Shown here: positions 27,233 through 36,545 of the stretch, in pieces
Position numbering within the stretch: the first letter of the stretch is position 1
How the letters are laid out: the number at the start of each line of letters is the position of its first letter
Source of the DNA: Pseudomonas extremaustralis
GTDB taxonomy: Bacteria; Pseudomonadota; Gammaproteobacteria; Pseudomonadales; Pseudomonadaceae
Reading direction: 5' to 3'
DNA: 64,000 nucleotides
NCBI RefSeq assembly: GCF_900102035.1
Contig: NZ_LT629689.1
Span: 3,394,001 to 3,458,000 of the forward strand
Made by a program: the position numbers and the translations under genes
Notes under the pieces: generated by a model
What the model was told of the DNA's origin: nothing
Databases searched by the model: none
Seen by the model: only the letters and a program-made list of their open reading frames with translations

Positions 27233-28015
27233 TCAGGGCTTGAGCGCCTTCTTGGGGTAGATGTCATAGCGGCTGGATTTGCCATCCAGCGCATGGCTTG
27301 GCTTGGGCCCTTCGATGCATGGCGCCTTGCGCGGGCGCTTGACCACCACGCGATGACTGGCCAGCGCCAGCGCCGCCGCCAGCAAGGCCGGAGCGTCCAG
27401 ATCATCGCCTACCAGCGGACGGAACAGGCGCATTTCCTTCTTCACCAAGGCGGTTTTCTCACGATGAGGGAACATCGGGTCGAGGTAGATCACCTGGGGC
27501 GGCTCGCCTTGCCAGTTGAGCATCACGTCGATGGAGTTGCCCTTGAGCAGCTTCATGCGCGCCACGATCGGCGCCACGTCAAAATCCTCCGCCGCGCGTG
27601 CCAGGCCGTCTTCGAGCAAGGCGCCGATCAATGGCTGGCGCTCGATCAGGCTCATGTCGCAACCCAGGCTAGCGAGGACAAACGCGTCCTTGCCCAGCCC
27701 GGCTGTGGCGTCCAGCACCCGCGGACGCACACCTTGGGCAATGCCCACGGCCTTGGCGATCATCTGTCCGCTGCCACCGCCGTATAAACGCCGGTGCGCG
27801 GCACCACCTTCGACAAAGTCGACGCGCACCGGCCCCGGTGCATCAGGCCCAAGCTGTTGCAACTGCAGGCCGTGTTCCCCGACTTGCAGGGAAAAATCCG
27901 CATCGGCCAGCGTTAATGGCAAGCCAAGCTGTTCGGCCACCTGCCCGGCGCGGGCCTTGAAACCTTCGGCCAAGGCCTCGACCTGGATGCGGCTGGCCGC
28001 GGGTTGTTCGCTCAT
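27233..28015 (-). CDS. rsmJ: 16S rRNA (guanine1516-N2)-methyltransferase
   Basis: SAM-dependent methyltransferase of the small-subunit rRNA. 260 residues from the ATG at 28013-28015; the TTG one codon upstream is not needed. SAM-binding motif [20 protein letters not shown] near 100, and the catalytic-loop motif [19 protein letters not shown] near 185 are diagnostic of RsmJ (YhiQ). N-terminal [24 protein letters not shown] is family-like. It converges with mexL (3-base gap) and is divergent from the duplicated-motif gene at 28112. Confidence 0.93.
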   Translation of the reverse strand: MSEQPAASRIQVEALAEGFKARAGQVAEQLGLPLTLADADFSLQVGEHGLQLQQLGPDAPGPVRVDFVEGGAAHRRLYGGGSGQMIAKAVGIAQGVRPRVLDATAGLGKDAFVLASLGCDMSLIERQPLIGALLEDGLARAAEDFDVAPIVARMKLLKGNSIDVMLNWQGEPPQVIYLDPMFPHREKTALVKKEMRLFRPLVGDDLDAPALLAAALALASHRVVVKRPRKAPCIEGPKPSHALDGKSSRYDIYPKKALKP

Positions 28016-28111
28016 CAATCGCTACGCTCAAAAATATTAAGGATCGGCAAAAAGCGGCCGATAAAAACAACAGTCAGGTATTTTGCCAGAGCTGAGCGTC
28101 GACCGAGAAAA

Positions 28112-28732
28112 ATGTCAGACATTCTTCCCCTAACCATCGGTGTACTGCCGACCCACAACAACTACGGCCTGCGCAATACTCAAGCGCTGGCCGGCGTAAG
28201 TCATGTGTGGCAGGACTTCTTCGCCCGGGCGCTGGCCGAGCAGCTCGGTGAAAACCAGGACGCCCTGGCCGCCAAGGCGTCGGCACCGGCGGACCCGGCG
28301 GTAGAACCCAGCGAAGGCGCCGACCTGTTGTCGCAAATCCTCACCCAGCGCGAATGCGACGTCAAAGACACCGAGATCGCCCCGCCTGAGCCGCTGTTCC
28401 TGCCGAAAGCCGAGTTCGAGACCGAGCTGCTGCCACCACCGGCAACCCCATTCCCGCCTGACGAAATCGTCGCCCAGCAGCGCCAGCAGAATTTCGAAAG
28501 CGGTTGGGTGCGCCCGATCGTGCTGACCGCCGGCCAACCGTTGCCCGAACCGGGCCCGGCACCGGAACCGCGTCCACTGCACCTGCCGATTGCCGAGTTC
28601 GAACTGGATCTGCTGCCACCGGCCGCCACCCCATACCCTGAAGAAGAGCTGGTGGCGCAACAAAAAGCCCTGGACTTCGACTACTACTGGGCGCGTCCGC
28701 TGATCACCCACAACCTGCGCCTGGCCGCCTGA
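28112..28732 (+). CDS. Conserved hypothetical protein with a tandem ~48-residue duplication
   Basis: 206-residue soluble protein with no signal or membrane segment. The start at 28112 begins MSDILPLTIGVLPTHNNYGL; the open frame upstream looks non-coding. Two copies of one unit make up the C-terminal half: residues about 92-142 (PLFLPKAEFETELLPPPATP then PDEIVAQQRQQNFESGWVRP) and about 156-203 (PLHLPIAEFELDLLPPAATP then EEELVAQQKALDFDYYWARP). Shared positions are PL-LP-AEFE--LLPP-ATP-P--E-VAQQ----F---W-RP. A Pro-rich linker separates them. N-terminal half contains SHVWQDFFARALAEQLGEN. No known domain recognised; divergent from rsmJ. Confidence 0.8.
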   Translation: MSDILPLTIGVLPTHNNYGLRNTQALAGVSHVWQDFFARALAEQLGENQDALAAKASAPADPAVEPSEGADLLSQILTQRECDVKDTEIAPPEPLFLPKAEFETELLPPPATPFPPDEIVAQQRQQNFESGWVRPIVLTAGQPLPEPGPAPEPRPLHLPIAEFELDLLPPAATPYPEEELVAQQKALDFDYYWARPLITHNLRLAA

Positions 28733-28754
28733 GCCTCAGCGGTACAGCCACCGC

Positions 28755-29582
28755 TTAATCCTTGAAGAACCGATTGGCGGTGCTGAAAGGCATCGAGCGC
28801 TCGGTAAACGTGAATGTGCCGTGCTCGGACACCTCCTGGGCCGCCCGGTAAAACTCGCCGTAGGCCGCCAGCGCCATGGCCGAACCTACGCTGATACGCC
28901 TGACGCCCATCTCGCTCAACTGCGCCACACTCAGCTTCAGCCCGCCGGACATCAACACGTTCACCGGCTTTGGGGCGACGGCCTTGACCACCGCCAGCAC
29001 ATCCTCGGCACTGCGCAGACCCGGTGCGTAGAGCACGTCGGCCCCGGCTTCGGCGTAGGCCTGCAGGCGGCGGATGGTGTCGGGCAAATCCAGGCGACCG
29101 TGTAGGAGGTTCTCCGCGCGTGCCGTCAGGATGAATGGAAATGGCAGACTGCGAGCGGCGGCTACGGCGGCTTCCACGCGCTGCACGGACAGGTCGAAGG
29201 GATAGATCGGGTCAGCCGCAATGCCGCTGGCATCTTCGATGGAACCCCCGACGATACCGCTGGCGGCGGCGCACAGGATCGTCTGGGCACAGCCTTCGGG
29301 GGTGTCGCTAAAACCGTTTTCCAAGTCCGCCGCTACCGGCAAGGTGGTCGCCCTGGCAATCATGCCGGCATTGGCCAGCGTGTCCTCCAGGGACAACGCC
29401 CCTTCAGCATCCGGCCGCCCCAGGCTGAAGGCACAGCCCGCGCTGGTGGTGGCCAGGGCCTCGAAACCGAGGCTGGCGAGCATGATCGCCGAGCCCGCAT
29501 CCCACGGGTTGGGCATCACAAAGGCTCGATCGCGTTCATGCAAGGCCTTGAAGGTTTCGGCGCGACGGGCTTGGGCATCCAT
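28755..29582 (-). CDS. Isocitrate lyase / PEP mutase superfamily enzyme
   Basis: 275-residue TIM-barrel enzyme that makes or breaks C-C or C-P bonds of 2-oxo acids. Motifs: VMPNPWDAGSAIMLASLGFEALATTSAG (substrate/metal entry), PVAADLENGFSDTPE (metal-binding acidic strand), GGSIEDASG and FILTARAENLLHG. The family's mutase KKCG-type loop is not present in the usual form, so a lyase or oxaloacetate-decarboxylase-like activity is more likely than PEP mutase; the substrate cannot be given. AGGAG precedes the ATG. It converges with the duplicated-motif gene and precedes (same strand, 27 bases) nothing obviously related. Confidence 0.83.
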   Translation of the reverse strand: MDAQARRAETFKALHERDRAFVMPNPWDAGSAIMLASLGFEALATTSAGCAFSLGRPDAEGALSLEDTLANAGMIARATTLPVAADLENGFSDTPEGCAQTILCAAASGIVGGSIEDASGIAADPIYPFDLSVQRVEAAVAAARSLPFPFILTARAENLLHGRLDLPDTIRRLQAYAEAGADVLYAPGLRSAEDVLAVVKAVAPKPVNVLMSGGLKLSVAQLSEMGVRRISVGSAMALAAYGEFYRAAQEVSEHGTFTFTERSMPFSTANRFFKD

Positions 29583-29609
29583 GACTGACTCCTGGCGGGA
29601 AAAAGTCCC

Positions 29610-30470
29610 CTAGAGTAACCCCAGTTGCTCCACAGCAGGCTCACGATGCAAGGTCGGCAGCGCCGGCAGGCCGGGCAGGCGCGCCATCAGTTGGCCATGG
29701 AAGCGCAGGGCCAATTGCGCCGCGAGGCGGTTGTCGGAAGTGTGCAGGAACATGTAGGGCGTGCGCCCTTCTTCGATCCAGCCGGCGATTTTTTCCACCC
29801 AGGGGATCAGGAACGGATCGTTGGCCTCAAGCTCTGGATGACCGATAAAACGCACCTGGGGAAACAGGGTCAGCGCCGCCGGACGTGGCGGGACCTTGGG
29901 CTTTTTCGATTGAGCATGCAGCACGGCCGCCGCGGTGGACGTGCAACTGAACAGCGCGCGTGGGTCGAGGCAGACGCGCTCGACGCCACGGTCACGCAGC
30001 AGACGATTGAGCATGCGCTCGGCATCGCCCTTGGCGAAGAATTCCGGGTGGCGGACTTCCACGGCCAACGGGCGTTCCAGCCCGTCGATAAAACCGGTCA
30101 GCTCGCCCAGGCGTTGCGGCGAAAAACTCGCCGACAGTTGCAGCCACAGCGGCGAAACACGCTCGCCCAACGGGCTCATCAGGCCGACGAAGCTTTGCGC
30201 CGCCGGCAACTGCTCACGCAGGTCGCCACCATGGCTGATATCGCCGGGGAATTTGGCGGTGAAGCGAAATCCCTCGGGCATGATCTCGGCCCAGCGCTGC
30301 ACAGTGGCGGCCGAGGGGCGAGCATAAAACGTGGTGTTGCCTTCAACGGCATTGAAGACTTGGGAATACAAGGCGAGGTAGTCGCCGGAGCGGGCATCGG
30401 CGGGGTACAGGTACTCACGCCAGGCGTTTTCGCTCCAGGACGGGCAACCGATGTAGTAAGGCAGGTGCAT
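29610..30470 (-). CDS. DUF72 family protein (YecE-like TIM barrel)
   Basis: 286 residues from the ATG at 30468-30470, beginning MHLPYYIGCPSWSENAWREY, the DUF72 signature start (IGCPSW...). Continues with FNAVEGNTTFYARPSAATVQRW, GFRFTAKFPGDISH and LAVEVRHPEFF, all standard for the family. Function is unresolved; a nuclease-like or nucleic-acid-related TIM barrel has been discussed. Its ATG overlaps the TGA of the upstream 96-residue gene by one base, so the two are coupled. Confidence 0.88.
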   Translation of the reverse strand: MHLPYYIGCPSWSENAWREYLYPADARSGDYLALYSQVFNAVEGNTTFYARPSAATVQRWAEIMPEGFRFTAKFPGDISHGGDLREQLPAAQSFVGLMSPLGERVSPLWLQLSASFSPQRLGELTGFIDGLERPLAVEVRHPEFFAKGDAERMLNRLLRDRGVERVCLDPRALFSCTSTAAAVLHAQSKKPKVPPRPAALTLFPQVRFIGHPELEANDPFLIPWVEKIAGWIEEGRTPYMFLHTSDNRLAAQLALRFHGQLMARLPGLPALPTLHREPAVEQLGLL

Positions 30471-30760
30471 CAGATGTGGATGTCGAGGCCCAGCACTTCC
30501 ATATCCCATTCGACGAAACCGGCGGTGGTCAGGTAGCTGGCCAGGGCGGTGGCGACGCTTTTGCTCATGGAGCGCGGGAAGACCATGTCTTGCTGGCGCG
30601 CGGGAAGACCGCTGATACGAGCGCTGGCGGCGCCTTGGGCTTCGGACTGCACGTCGATGAAGTCCGGCGAATCCTCGACGGAATCGTCTACCGTGGCGTT
30701 TGCCTTACGCGGCTTACGCTTGATGGGGTAGGACTGTGAGGAAAAGCCGTCTATACGCAT
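30470..30760 (-). CDS. Small conserved hypothetical protein coupled to DUF72 gene
   Basis: 96 residues, basic N-terminal third (YPIKRKPRKAN) then acidic (DDSVEDSPDFIDVQSEAQ), with a C-terminal SVATALASYLTTAGFVEWDMEVLGLDIHI that could form a helix and strand. No signal or known domain. Stop codon overlaps the DUF72 start (TGATG). The ribosome binding site is poor. Its conservation in Pseudomonas is from memory of the region and should be treated as such. Confidence 0.7.
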   Translation of the reverse strand: MRIDGFSSQSYPIKRKPRKANATVDDSVEDSPDFIDVQSEAQGAASARISGLPARQQDMVFPRSMSKSVATALASYLTTAGFVEWDMEVLGLDIHI

Positions 30761-30867
30761 CGATGCGAACTCGGTCTCGGTGATGGCATTTTAGTGGCGC
30801 ACTCCATGACGCGCAAATGCTCTGGTGATAACTAGAACACATAATTTGAAAAAGGTTTAAAAACGCG

Positions 30868-30908
30868 GGCAATTTCTGATGATTGGCGGCTTTCTAGCCC
30901 AAATTGCC
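30868..30908 (-). terminator. Terminator downstream of tsaB
   Basis: GGCAATTT and AAATTGCC form the outer 8-base stem, with further partial pairing inside; on the minus strand it is followed by CGCGTTTTTAAA. It lies 15 bases after the tsaB stop. Confidence 0.55.
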
Positions 30909-30922
30909 ATCATTTTTTGCCT

Positions 30923-31609
30923 TCATACGATCCCGCGTTCGGCCTTGGTTTGCGCCACCTTATCCCGCAGGTAAACCGGCGCGGCCTGATCGGCAGCAAT
31001 GGCCTCGCCACGTTCGAAAGCGAAGCGCGCCAGGGTCAGCAGGTCTTCGGCGTGGGGCAGCATCGCGCCGTCCTGCCCTGCCGGATGCACGCCGATGCGT
31101 TCGCCATACCCCCAACCGGTGCCCGCACCGAACCAGTCGCCCTCGGCACCAACCGGTAATACTGCCGATTCCGGCGGCAACACGGCTTCCGCGCCGACCA
31201 GGCGCATTTCCCCGGCGGTTTCACGGTAGCAGCCCCAGTAGACTTCATCCATGCGCGCATCGATGGCTGCCGCGACTTGCCGTGCGCCGTGTTCACGCAG
31301 CGCGCGCTGTGCCAGCACTGCAAGGTTGGAGACCGGCAATACCGGACGCTCCAGCGCAAAGGCCAGGCCCTGCACCACGCCGATGGCGATCCGCACACCG
31401 GTAAACGCGCCCGGGCCACGGCCGAACGCGATGGCATCGACGGCGGCCAGGGTGGTGCCCGCGTCTTCGAGCAGTTGCTTGATCATCGGCAACAGCTTCT
31501 GCGCGTGCAGGCGCGGGATCACTTCGTAATGGCTCGTGACCTTGCCATCGTGCAGCAGGGCAACGGAGCAAGCTTCAGTCGCAGTGTCCAGGGCCAGCAG
31601 GGTGCTCAT
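30923..31609 (-). CDS. tsaB: tRNA threonylcarbamoyladenosine biosynthesis protein TsaB
   Basis: 228-residue ASKHA-fold partner of TsaD and TsaE in t6A37 synthesis. N-terminus MSTLLALDTATEACSVALLH, then HAQKLLPMIKQLLEDAGTTL and the AIAFGRGPGAFTGVRIAIGVVQGLAFAL core are characteristic. C-terminal part is shorter and lacks the metal site of TsaD, as expected. The ATG at 31607-31609 is preferred over the open frame reaching 31657, which runs through the adk terminator. tcdA, acting on the same t6A product, is also in this window. Confidence 0.94.
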   Translation of the reverse strand: MSTLLALDTATEACSVALLHDGKVTSHYEVIPRLHAQKLLPMIKQLLEDAGTTLAAVDAIAFGRGPGAFTGVRIAIGVVQGLAFALERPVLPVSNLAVLAQRALREHGARQVAAAIDARMDEVYWGCYRETAGEMRLVGAEAVLPPESAVLPVGAEGDWFGAGTGWGYGERIGVHPAGQDGAMLPHAEDLLTLARFAFERGEAIAADQAAPVYLRDKVAQTKAERGIV

Positions 31610-31653
31610 CGGTGTCGGTGTCCAAGTTGAAAAAAAGTGCGCCAGTATAAACA

Positions 31654-31680
31654 ACAACGGCCCGCAAGCGGGCCGTTGTC
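31654..31680 (-). terminator. Rho-independent terminator of adk
   Basis: CAACGGCCCGC and GCGGGCCGTTG pair perfectly around TT; followed on the minus strand by TTGTTTATAC. It starts 20 bases after the adk stop. Confidence 0.85.
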
Positions 31681-31699
31681 CATGAAGCCGGTCGTTCGA

Positions 31700-32449
<750 letters not shown>

Positions 32450-32560
32450 TCAAGATACACAGCGGGCCCAAACCACACAAGCCGCCAAAAGTAGGAAAAA
32501 CCCGCGCCCTACACGCGTCATAGGTGCGGCGTGCCTGGGTGCAACCCGCCCCCATAAACG

Positions 32561-32585
32561 TCGACCGCCCGGTTCGGGCGGTCGA
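32561..32585 (-). terminator. Terminator downstream of ppc
   Basis: CGACCGCCCG and CGGGCGGTCG form a perfect 10-base stem with a TT-containing loop, about 40 bases after the ppc stop; the minus-strand tail is CGTTTATG. The rest of 32348-32560 holds the adk leader and no evident gene. Confidence 0.75.
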
Positions 32586-32625
32586 TGGGGTTTATCTGCA
32601 AACCGTTGAGAACAGGCAAAAAACC

Positions 32626-35253
32626 TCAGCCGGTGTTACGCAGCCCCGCCGCGATCCCGGCCACCGACACCAGCAGCGCCTGTTCCAGAGGGCTGTCCTG
32701 CGCCGCTTCCTGGCGACGCGAGCGCGCCAGCAATTCGGCCTGCAACAGGTGCAAGGGGTCGAGGTAGGTATTGCGCAGGCGGATGAACTCCAGGGTGTCG
32801 GGGCTGTGGGCAAGCAGCTGCGACTGGCCGGTCAGGCCAAGCACCACGCTGCATGCCTGCGACAATAGGTCGCGTAAGTGCGCACCCAATGGCAACAAGT
32901 CCGGCTGCACCAGGCGCTCGTCATACAGGCGGGCAATATCGGCATCGGCCTTGGCCAGCACCATTTCCAGCATGTCGATGCGGGTGCGGAAGAACGGCCA
33001 CTGCTCGCGCATCTGCCCCAGCAGCTCGCCTTCGCCCCGGGCCAAGGCCTTGCTCAGCGCGGCTTCCCAGCCGAGCCAGGCCGGCAGCATCAGGCGGGTC
33101 TGGGTCCAGCCGAAGATCCACGGGATCGCGCGCAAGCTTTCGATGCCACCGGCACGGCGCTTAGCCGGGCGACTGCCCAGGGGCAAGCGCCCCAGTTCCT
33201 GCTCCGGGGTGGACTGGCGGAAGTATTCGACGAACTGCGGATTTTCCCGCACCACGGCGCGATAGGCACTGACACCGTCAGCCGCCAATTCATCCATCAA
33301 ATGGCGCCAGGCGGGCTCGGGTGGCGGCGGTGGCAGCAGCGTCGCTTCCAACACCGCCGCCAGGTAAAGGTTGAGGTTCTGCTCGGCGATATCCGGCAGG
33401 CCGAATTTGAAGCGGATCATTTCGCCTTGTTCGGTGGTGCGGAAACGCCCCGCCACCGACCCCGGCGGCTGCGACAGAATCGCCGCGTGGGCCGGGCCGC
33501 CGCCACGGCCGACGGTGCCGCCGCGACCATGGAACAACAGCAGTTCCACCTGCTGCTCGCGGCAAATATCCACCAGGCGTTCCTGAGCGCGGTACTGTGC
33601 CCAGGCCGCGGCGGTGGTGCCGGCATCCTTGGCCGAGTCCGAATAGCCGATCATCACTTCCTGCGGGCCCTGCAACCGTGCGCGGTAGCCGGGCAACAGC
33701 AACAGTCGTTCGATCACGGGCCCGGCGTTATCCAAGTCGGCCAGGGTTTCAAACAGCGGCACCACGCGCATCGGCCGTTGTACGCCCGACTCTTTAAGCA
33801 GCAGTTGCACGGCCAGTACGTCCGACGCGGCGCCGGCCATGGAGATGACATAGGAGCCGAGCGACGCCGCCGGGGCCGCGGCCACTTCCTTACAGGTGTT
33901 GAGCACTTCGGCGGTGTCGGCCGACGGTTTGAAATAGCCCGGCAGCAGCGGTCGACGGTTGACCAGTTCCTTCATCAGGAAGCTGATGCGCATGTCTTCG
34001 TTCCAGTCCTCGTAACGCCCCAGGCCCAGGTAATCGGTGATTTCGGTCATGGCCGCGGTATGGCGACTGGAATCCTGGCGCACGTCGAGGCGCACCAGGA
34101 ACAAGCCAAAGGTCACCGCACGGCGCAGGCAATCGAGCAGCGGACCATCGGCAATCACGCCCATGCCGCACTCGTGCAGGGACTGGTAACACAACTCCAG
34201 CGGCTCCAGCAGGTCGCGGTTGTTCTGCAACACATCGGCCGGTGCCGGGATCGGCGTGTTCAACGATGCGCTGGCCCATTGGCGGGTGGCGCGCAGGCGG
34301 TCGCGCAGTTGCTTGAGCACGGCGCGGTAGGGTTCGATGCTGTCACCGACCTTGGCCAGCAGTGCCTTGCTGGCTTGTTGCATCGACAGCTCGGAAGCCA
34401 GGTGATCGATATCGCGCAGGTACAGGTCCGCAGCCATCCAACGCGCCAGCAACAGCACTTCGCGGGTGACCGTCGCGGTGACGTTGGGGTTGCCGTCACG
34501 GTCGCCGCCCATCCACGACGCAAAGCGAATCGGCGCCGCCTCCAGCGCCAGGCGCAGGCCGGTGGCGGCATGCAGGGCGTGATCGGCCTTGCGCAGGTAA
34601 TTGGGGATGGCGTGCCACAGTGAATGCTCGATCACCGCGAAACCCCACTTGGCTTCGTCCACGGGCGTGGGCCGGGTGCGGCGGATTTCCTCGGTGTGCC
34701 AGGCTTCGGCGATCAGGCGTTGCAAGCGCTCGCGGATCTGCTCGCGCTCGGCGGTGGTCAGGTCGCGGTGATCCTGCAGCGCGAGTTGTGCGGCGATGGC
34801 ATCGTATTTCTGGATCAGGGTGCGGCGCGCCACTTCGGTGGGATGGGCGGTGAGGACCAGTTCGATTTCCAGGCGCCCCAGCTGGCGGGCCAGGGATTCG
34901 TTGCTGTGGCCTTCGCGTTGCAGGCGGGCGAGCAACTCGGGCAATACACGGGACTCGAAAGGTGCCGGTTGCGACTCATCGCGCCGGTGAATCAGTTGGT
35001 ACTGCTCGGCGATATTGGCCAGGTTGAGGAACTGGTTGAACGCCCGCGCCACCGGCAGCAACTCATCTTCCTGCAACTGGTTCAGGCGGGTGCTCAGCTC
35101 ATCGCCGGCACCATGGCGGTCGGCTTTGGCGCCCTTGCGGATCTGCTCGATCTTGTCGAGGAACTCATCGCCGTACTGCTCTCGAATGGTGTTGCCCAAC
35201 AGTTCACCCAGCAGGTGAACATCCTCACGCAAGCGTGCATCGATATCACTCAT
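32626..35253 (-). CDS. ppc: Phosphoenolpyruvate carboxylase
   Basis: Anaplerotic enzyme forming oxaloacetate from PEP and bicarbonate. 875 residues, usual length. Active-site histidine in [14 protein letters not shown], the [14 protein letters not shown] segment, [15 protein letters not shown], the glycine/arginine loop [23 protein letters not shown], and the extreme C-terminal RNTG all match. [14 protein letters not shown] [14 protein letters not shown] near the end contains the aspartate-inhibition region. Start ATG at 35253. Divergent from the small gene at 35438 over 184 bases. Confidence 0.97.
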   Translation of the reverse strand: MSDIDARLREDVHLLGELLGNTIREQYGDEFLDKIEQIRKGAKADRHGAGDELSTRLNQLQEDELLPVARAFNQFLNLANIAEQYQLIHRRDESQPAPFESRVLPELLARLQREGHSNESLARQLGRLEIELVLTAHPTEVARRTLIQKYDAIAAQLALQDHRDLTTAEREQIRERLQRLIAEAWHTEEIRRTRPTPVDEAKWGFAVIEHSLWHAIPNYLRKADHALHAATGLRLALEAAPIRFASWMGGDRDGNPNVTATVTREVLLLARWMAADLYLRDIDHLASELSMQQASKALLAKVGDSIEPYRAVLKQLRDRLRATRQWASASLNTPIPAPADVLQNNRDLLEPLELCYQSLHECGMGVIADGPLLDCLRRAVTFGLFLVRLDVRQDSSRHTAAMTEITDYLGLGRYEDWNEDMRISFLMKELVNRRPLLPGYFKPSADTAEVLNTCKEVAAAPAASLGSYVISMAGAASDVLAVQLLLKESGVQRPMRVVPLFETLADLDNAGPVIERLLLLPGYRARLQGPQEVMIGYSDSAKDAGTTAAAWAQYRAQERLVDICREQQVELLLFHGRGGTVGRGGGPAHAAILSQPPGSVAGRFRTTEQGEMIRFKFGLPDIAEQNLNLYLAAVLEATLLPPPPPEPAWRHLMDELAADGVSAYRAVVRENPQFVEYFRQSTPEQELGRLPLGSRPAKRRAGGIESLRAIPWIFGWTQTRLMLPAWLGWEAALSKALARGEGELLGQMREQWPFFRTRIDMLEMVLAKADADIARLYDERLVQPDLLPLGAHLRDLLSQACSVVLGLTGQSQLLAHSPDTLEFIRLRNTYLDPLHLLQAELLARSRRQEAAQDSPLEQALLVSVAGIAAGLRNTG

Positions 35254-35437
35254 CAGCCAATCTCCAGCCAGAAATCCGGGACGCGCAAGCTTTGCAGAGT
35301 GCCGCCAGTGTCGGTTTATGACAAGACTTTAAACCTTGTGGTTTACAGCTAGTCTCATTACTGAGTCGTCGCGTTTATCCATGCGCGCGGCTGGTCACTC
35401 ATCACCGCCCACCACCGCGGGCTTTATTGAGGTTGCC

Positions 35438-35782
35438 ATGAAAATTCGAGAACTGGCCCAGCATTGGGAAGAGAATGCCAAGGGTCGCCTGACCCAAACC
35501 GAGTACGCGATCCACCTGGATGTGGAAGCAGCGGCCAGACTGGCGGCCATCGCGGAAATGTACCCCAAGCGCAGCACCGAAGAACTGCTCGGCGAATTGA
35601 TCGGCGCGGCCCTCGAAGAGCTGGAAGCCAGCTTTCCCTATATCAAGGGCCAACAGGTGATCGCCACTGACGAAGAGGGCGATCCGCTGTACGAAGACGT
35701 CGGCCCTACCCCGCGCTTTCTGACATTGTCACGCCGCTACCTGCACGACCTGGCGAGCGCCGCCGACGAACACAAGCACTGA
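35438..35782 (+). CDS. Conserved small protein (annotated elsewhere as 'type 1 pili tip component')
   Basis: 114 residues starting MKIRELAQHWEENAKGRLTQ. Contains a ribbon-helix-helix-like stretch (TEYAIHLDVEAAARLAAIAEMYPKRSTEELLGELI) in which a beta strand is followed by two helices, as in small DNA-binding proteins; then ALEELEASFPYIKGQQVIATDEEGDPLYEDVGPTP. No signal peptide, so the pilus-tip label I remember for relatives is not supported by the sequence. Start at 35438 chosen because the protein begins there in a family-like way; upstream residues look random. Divergent from ppc. Confidence 0.8.
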   Translation: MKIRELAQHWEENAKGRLTQTEYAIHLDVEAAARLAAIAEMYPKRSTEELLGELIGAALEELEASFPYIKGQQVIATDEEGDPLYEDVGPTPRFLTLSRRYLHDLASAADEHKH

Positions 35783-35817
35783 CAGATCCCCCCCTCCCCC
35801 CGTAAACCCCTTGTAAT

Positions 35818-35838
35818 CCGGGCCTTCCACAGGCCCGG
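35818..35838 (+). terminator. GC-rich hairpin after the 35438 gene
   Basis: CCGGGCCT and AGGCCCGG pair perfectly around TCCAC, 36 bases after the stop codon. There is no T run, so it may be a hairpin-only terminator or mRNA 3' end stabiliser. Confidence 0.5.
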
Positions 35839-35876
35839 CATACTGTTGCGCACCGTGAAAGCTCCATCTTTTTTCG

Positions 35877-35892
35877 CTGACCGACTGGTCAG
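35877..35892. promoter_or_regulatory. TetR-type dyad upstream of the lptF operon
   Basis: CTGACC-GACT-GGTCAG is a 16-base palindrome with perfect 6-base arms, of the GACnnnnGTC shape bound by many TetR repressors. It lies 32 bases upstream of a candidate AlgU -35. No TetR gene adjoins it; the nearest regulator is at 41047-41772. Confidence 0.4.
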
Positions 35893-35923
35893 TTATCTTT
35901 TCAGGCAGATCGCCATCTTTTCT

Positions 35924-35952
35924 GAACTTTTGAAAAATGCCTCCGGTCACAG
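35924..35952 (+). promoter_or_regulatory. Likely AlgU (sigma-22/RpoE) promoter of the lptF operon
   Basis: GAACTT (35924-35929), 17 bases, then TCACAG (35947-35952), close to the AlgU pattern GAACTT-N16/17-TCnnA. It is about 110 bases upstream of the first gene. The P. aeruginosa counterpart (lptF) is reported to be AlgU-dependent. Confidence 0.6.
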
Positions 35953-36064
35953 CCAGTAAGCCATCACTTGGAACAGCCGTTTGAACAGGCGCTCGGCGCT
36001 CTGCCGCCGGGCTCGCGACCGCTGACCAGTGACATGGATTTTGATGTTTTTCAGGAGTTACACC

Positions 36065-36490
36065 ATGGAGTTGAAGACGATGAAGACCAGCACTGCCCAA
36101 TCCTCGTTTAACCCTCTGCGCGGGCTGAAACTGGCCACGCTGGCGATCGGTACCAGCTTCGTTCTCGCCGGCTGCGCCGGCAACCCTCCGAGCGAGCAAT
36201 ACGCCGTGAGCCAATCGGCAGTGAACAGCGCTGTCAGCGCCGGCGGCACCGAGTACGCGGCCGTAGAAATGAAGTCGGCCCAGGACAAGCTCAAGCAAGC
36301 CGAAATCGCCATGCACGACAAAAACTACGACGAAGCCCGTCGCCTGGCCGAACAAGCCGAGTGGGACGCACGCGTTGCCGAGCGCAAAGCCCAGGCGGCC
36401 AAGGCTGCACAGGCGGTGAAGGATTCCCAGAAGGCTGTTGACGAGTTGCGCAAGGAAGGCATGCGTCCGGCTGTTATCCAGCAGCAGTAA
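36065..36490 (+). CDS. DUF4398-type lipoprotein, first gene of the lptF operon
   Basis: 141-residue lipoprotein. Start at 36065 has CAGGAG 8 bases upstream; the ATG at 36080 is an alternative. Signal region LKLATLAIGTSFVLAGC gives lipobox LAGC with C37. The mature part is a DUF4398 helical module: EYAAVEMKSAQDKLKQAEIAMHDKNYDEARRLAEQAEWDARVAERKAQAAKAAQ, an Ala/Lys/Glu-rich coiled coil. It precedes the OmpA-family gene by 55 bases and shares the DUF4398 module with it. Corresponds in order to PA3691. Confidence 0.85.
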   Translation: MELKTMKTSTAQSSFNPLRGLKLATLAIGTSFVLAGCAGNPPSEQYAVSQSAVNSAVSAGGTEYAAVEMKSAQDKLKQAEIAMHDKNYDEARRLAEQAEWDARVAERKAQAAKAAQAVKDSQKAVDELRKEGMRPAVIQQQ

Positions 36491-36545
36491 GACGCACCCC
36501 TTGACTGCCTCGCACCTGATATCGAATTGAAAGGACGACACGACT

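Noticed and set aside
35438..35782. Pilus-tip function for the 114-residue protein
   Set aside because: No signal peptide or pilin-like features; the name seems to be propagated annotation.
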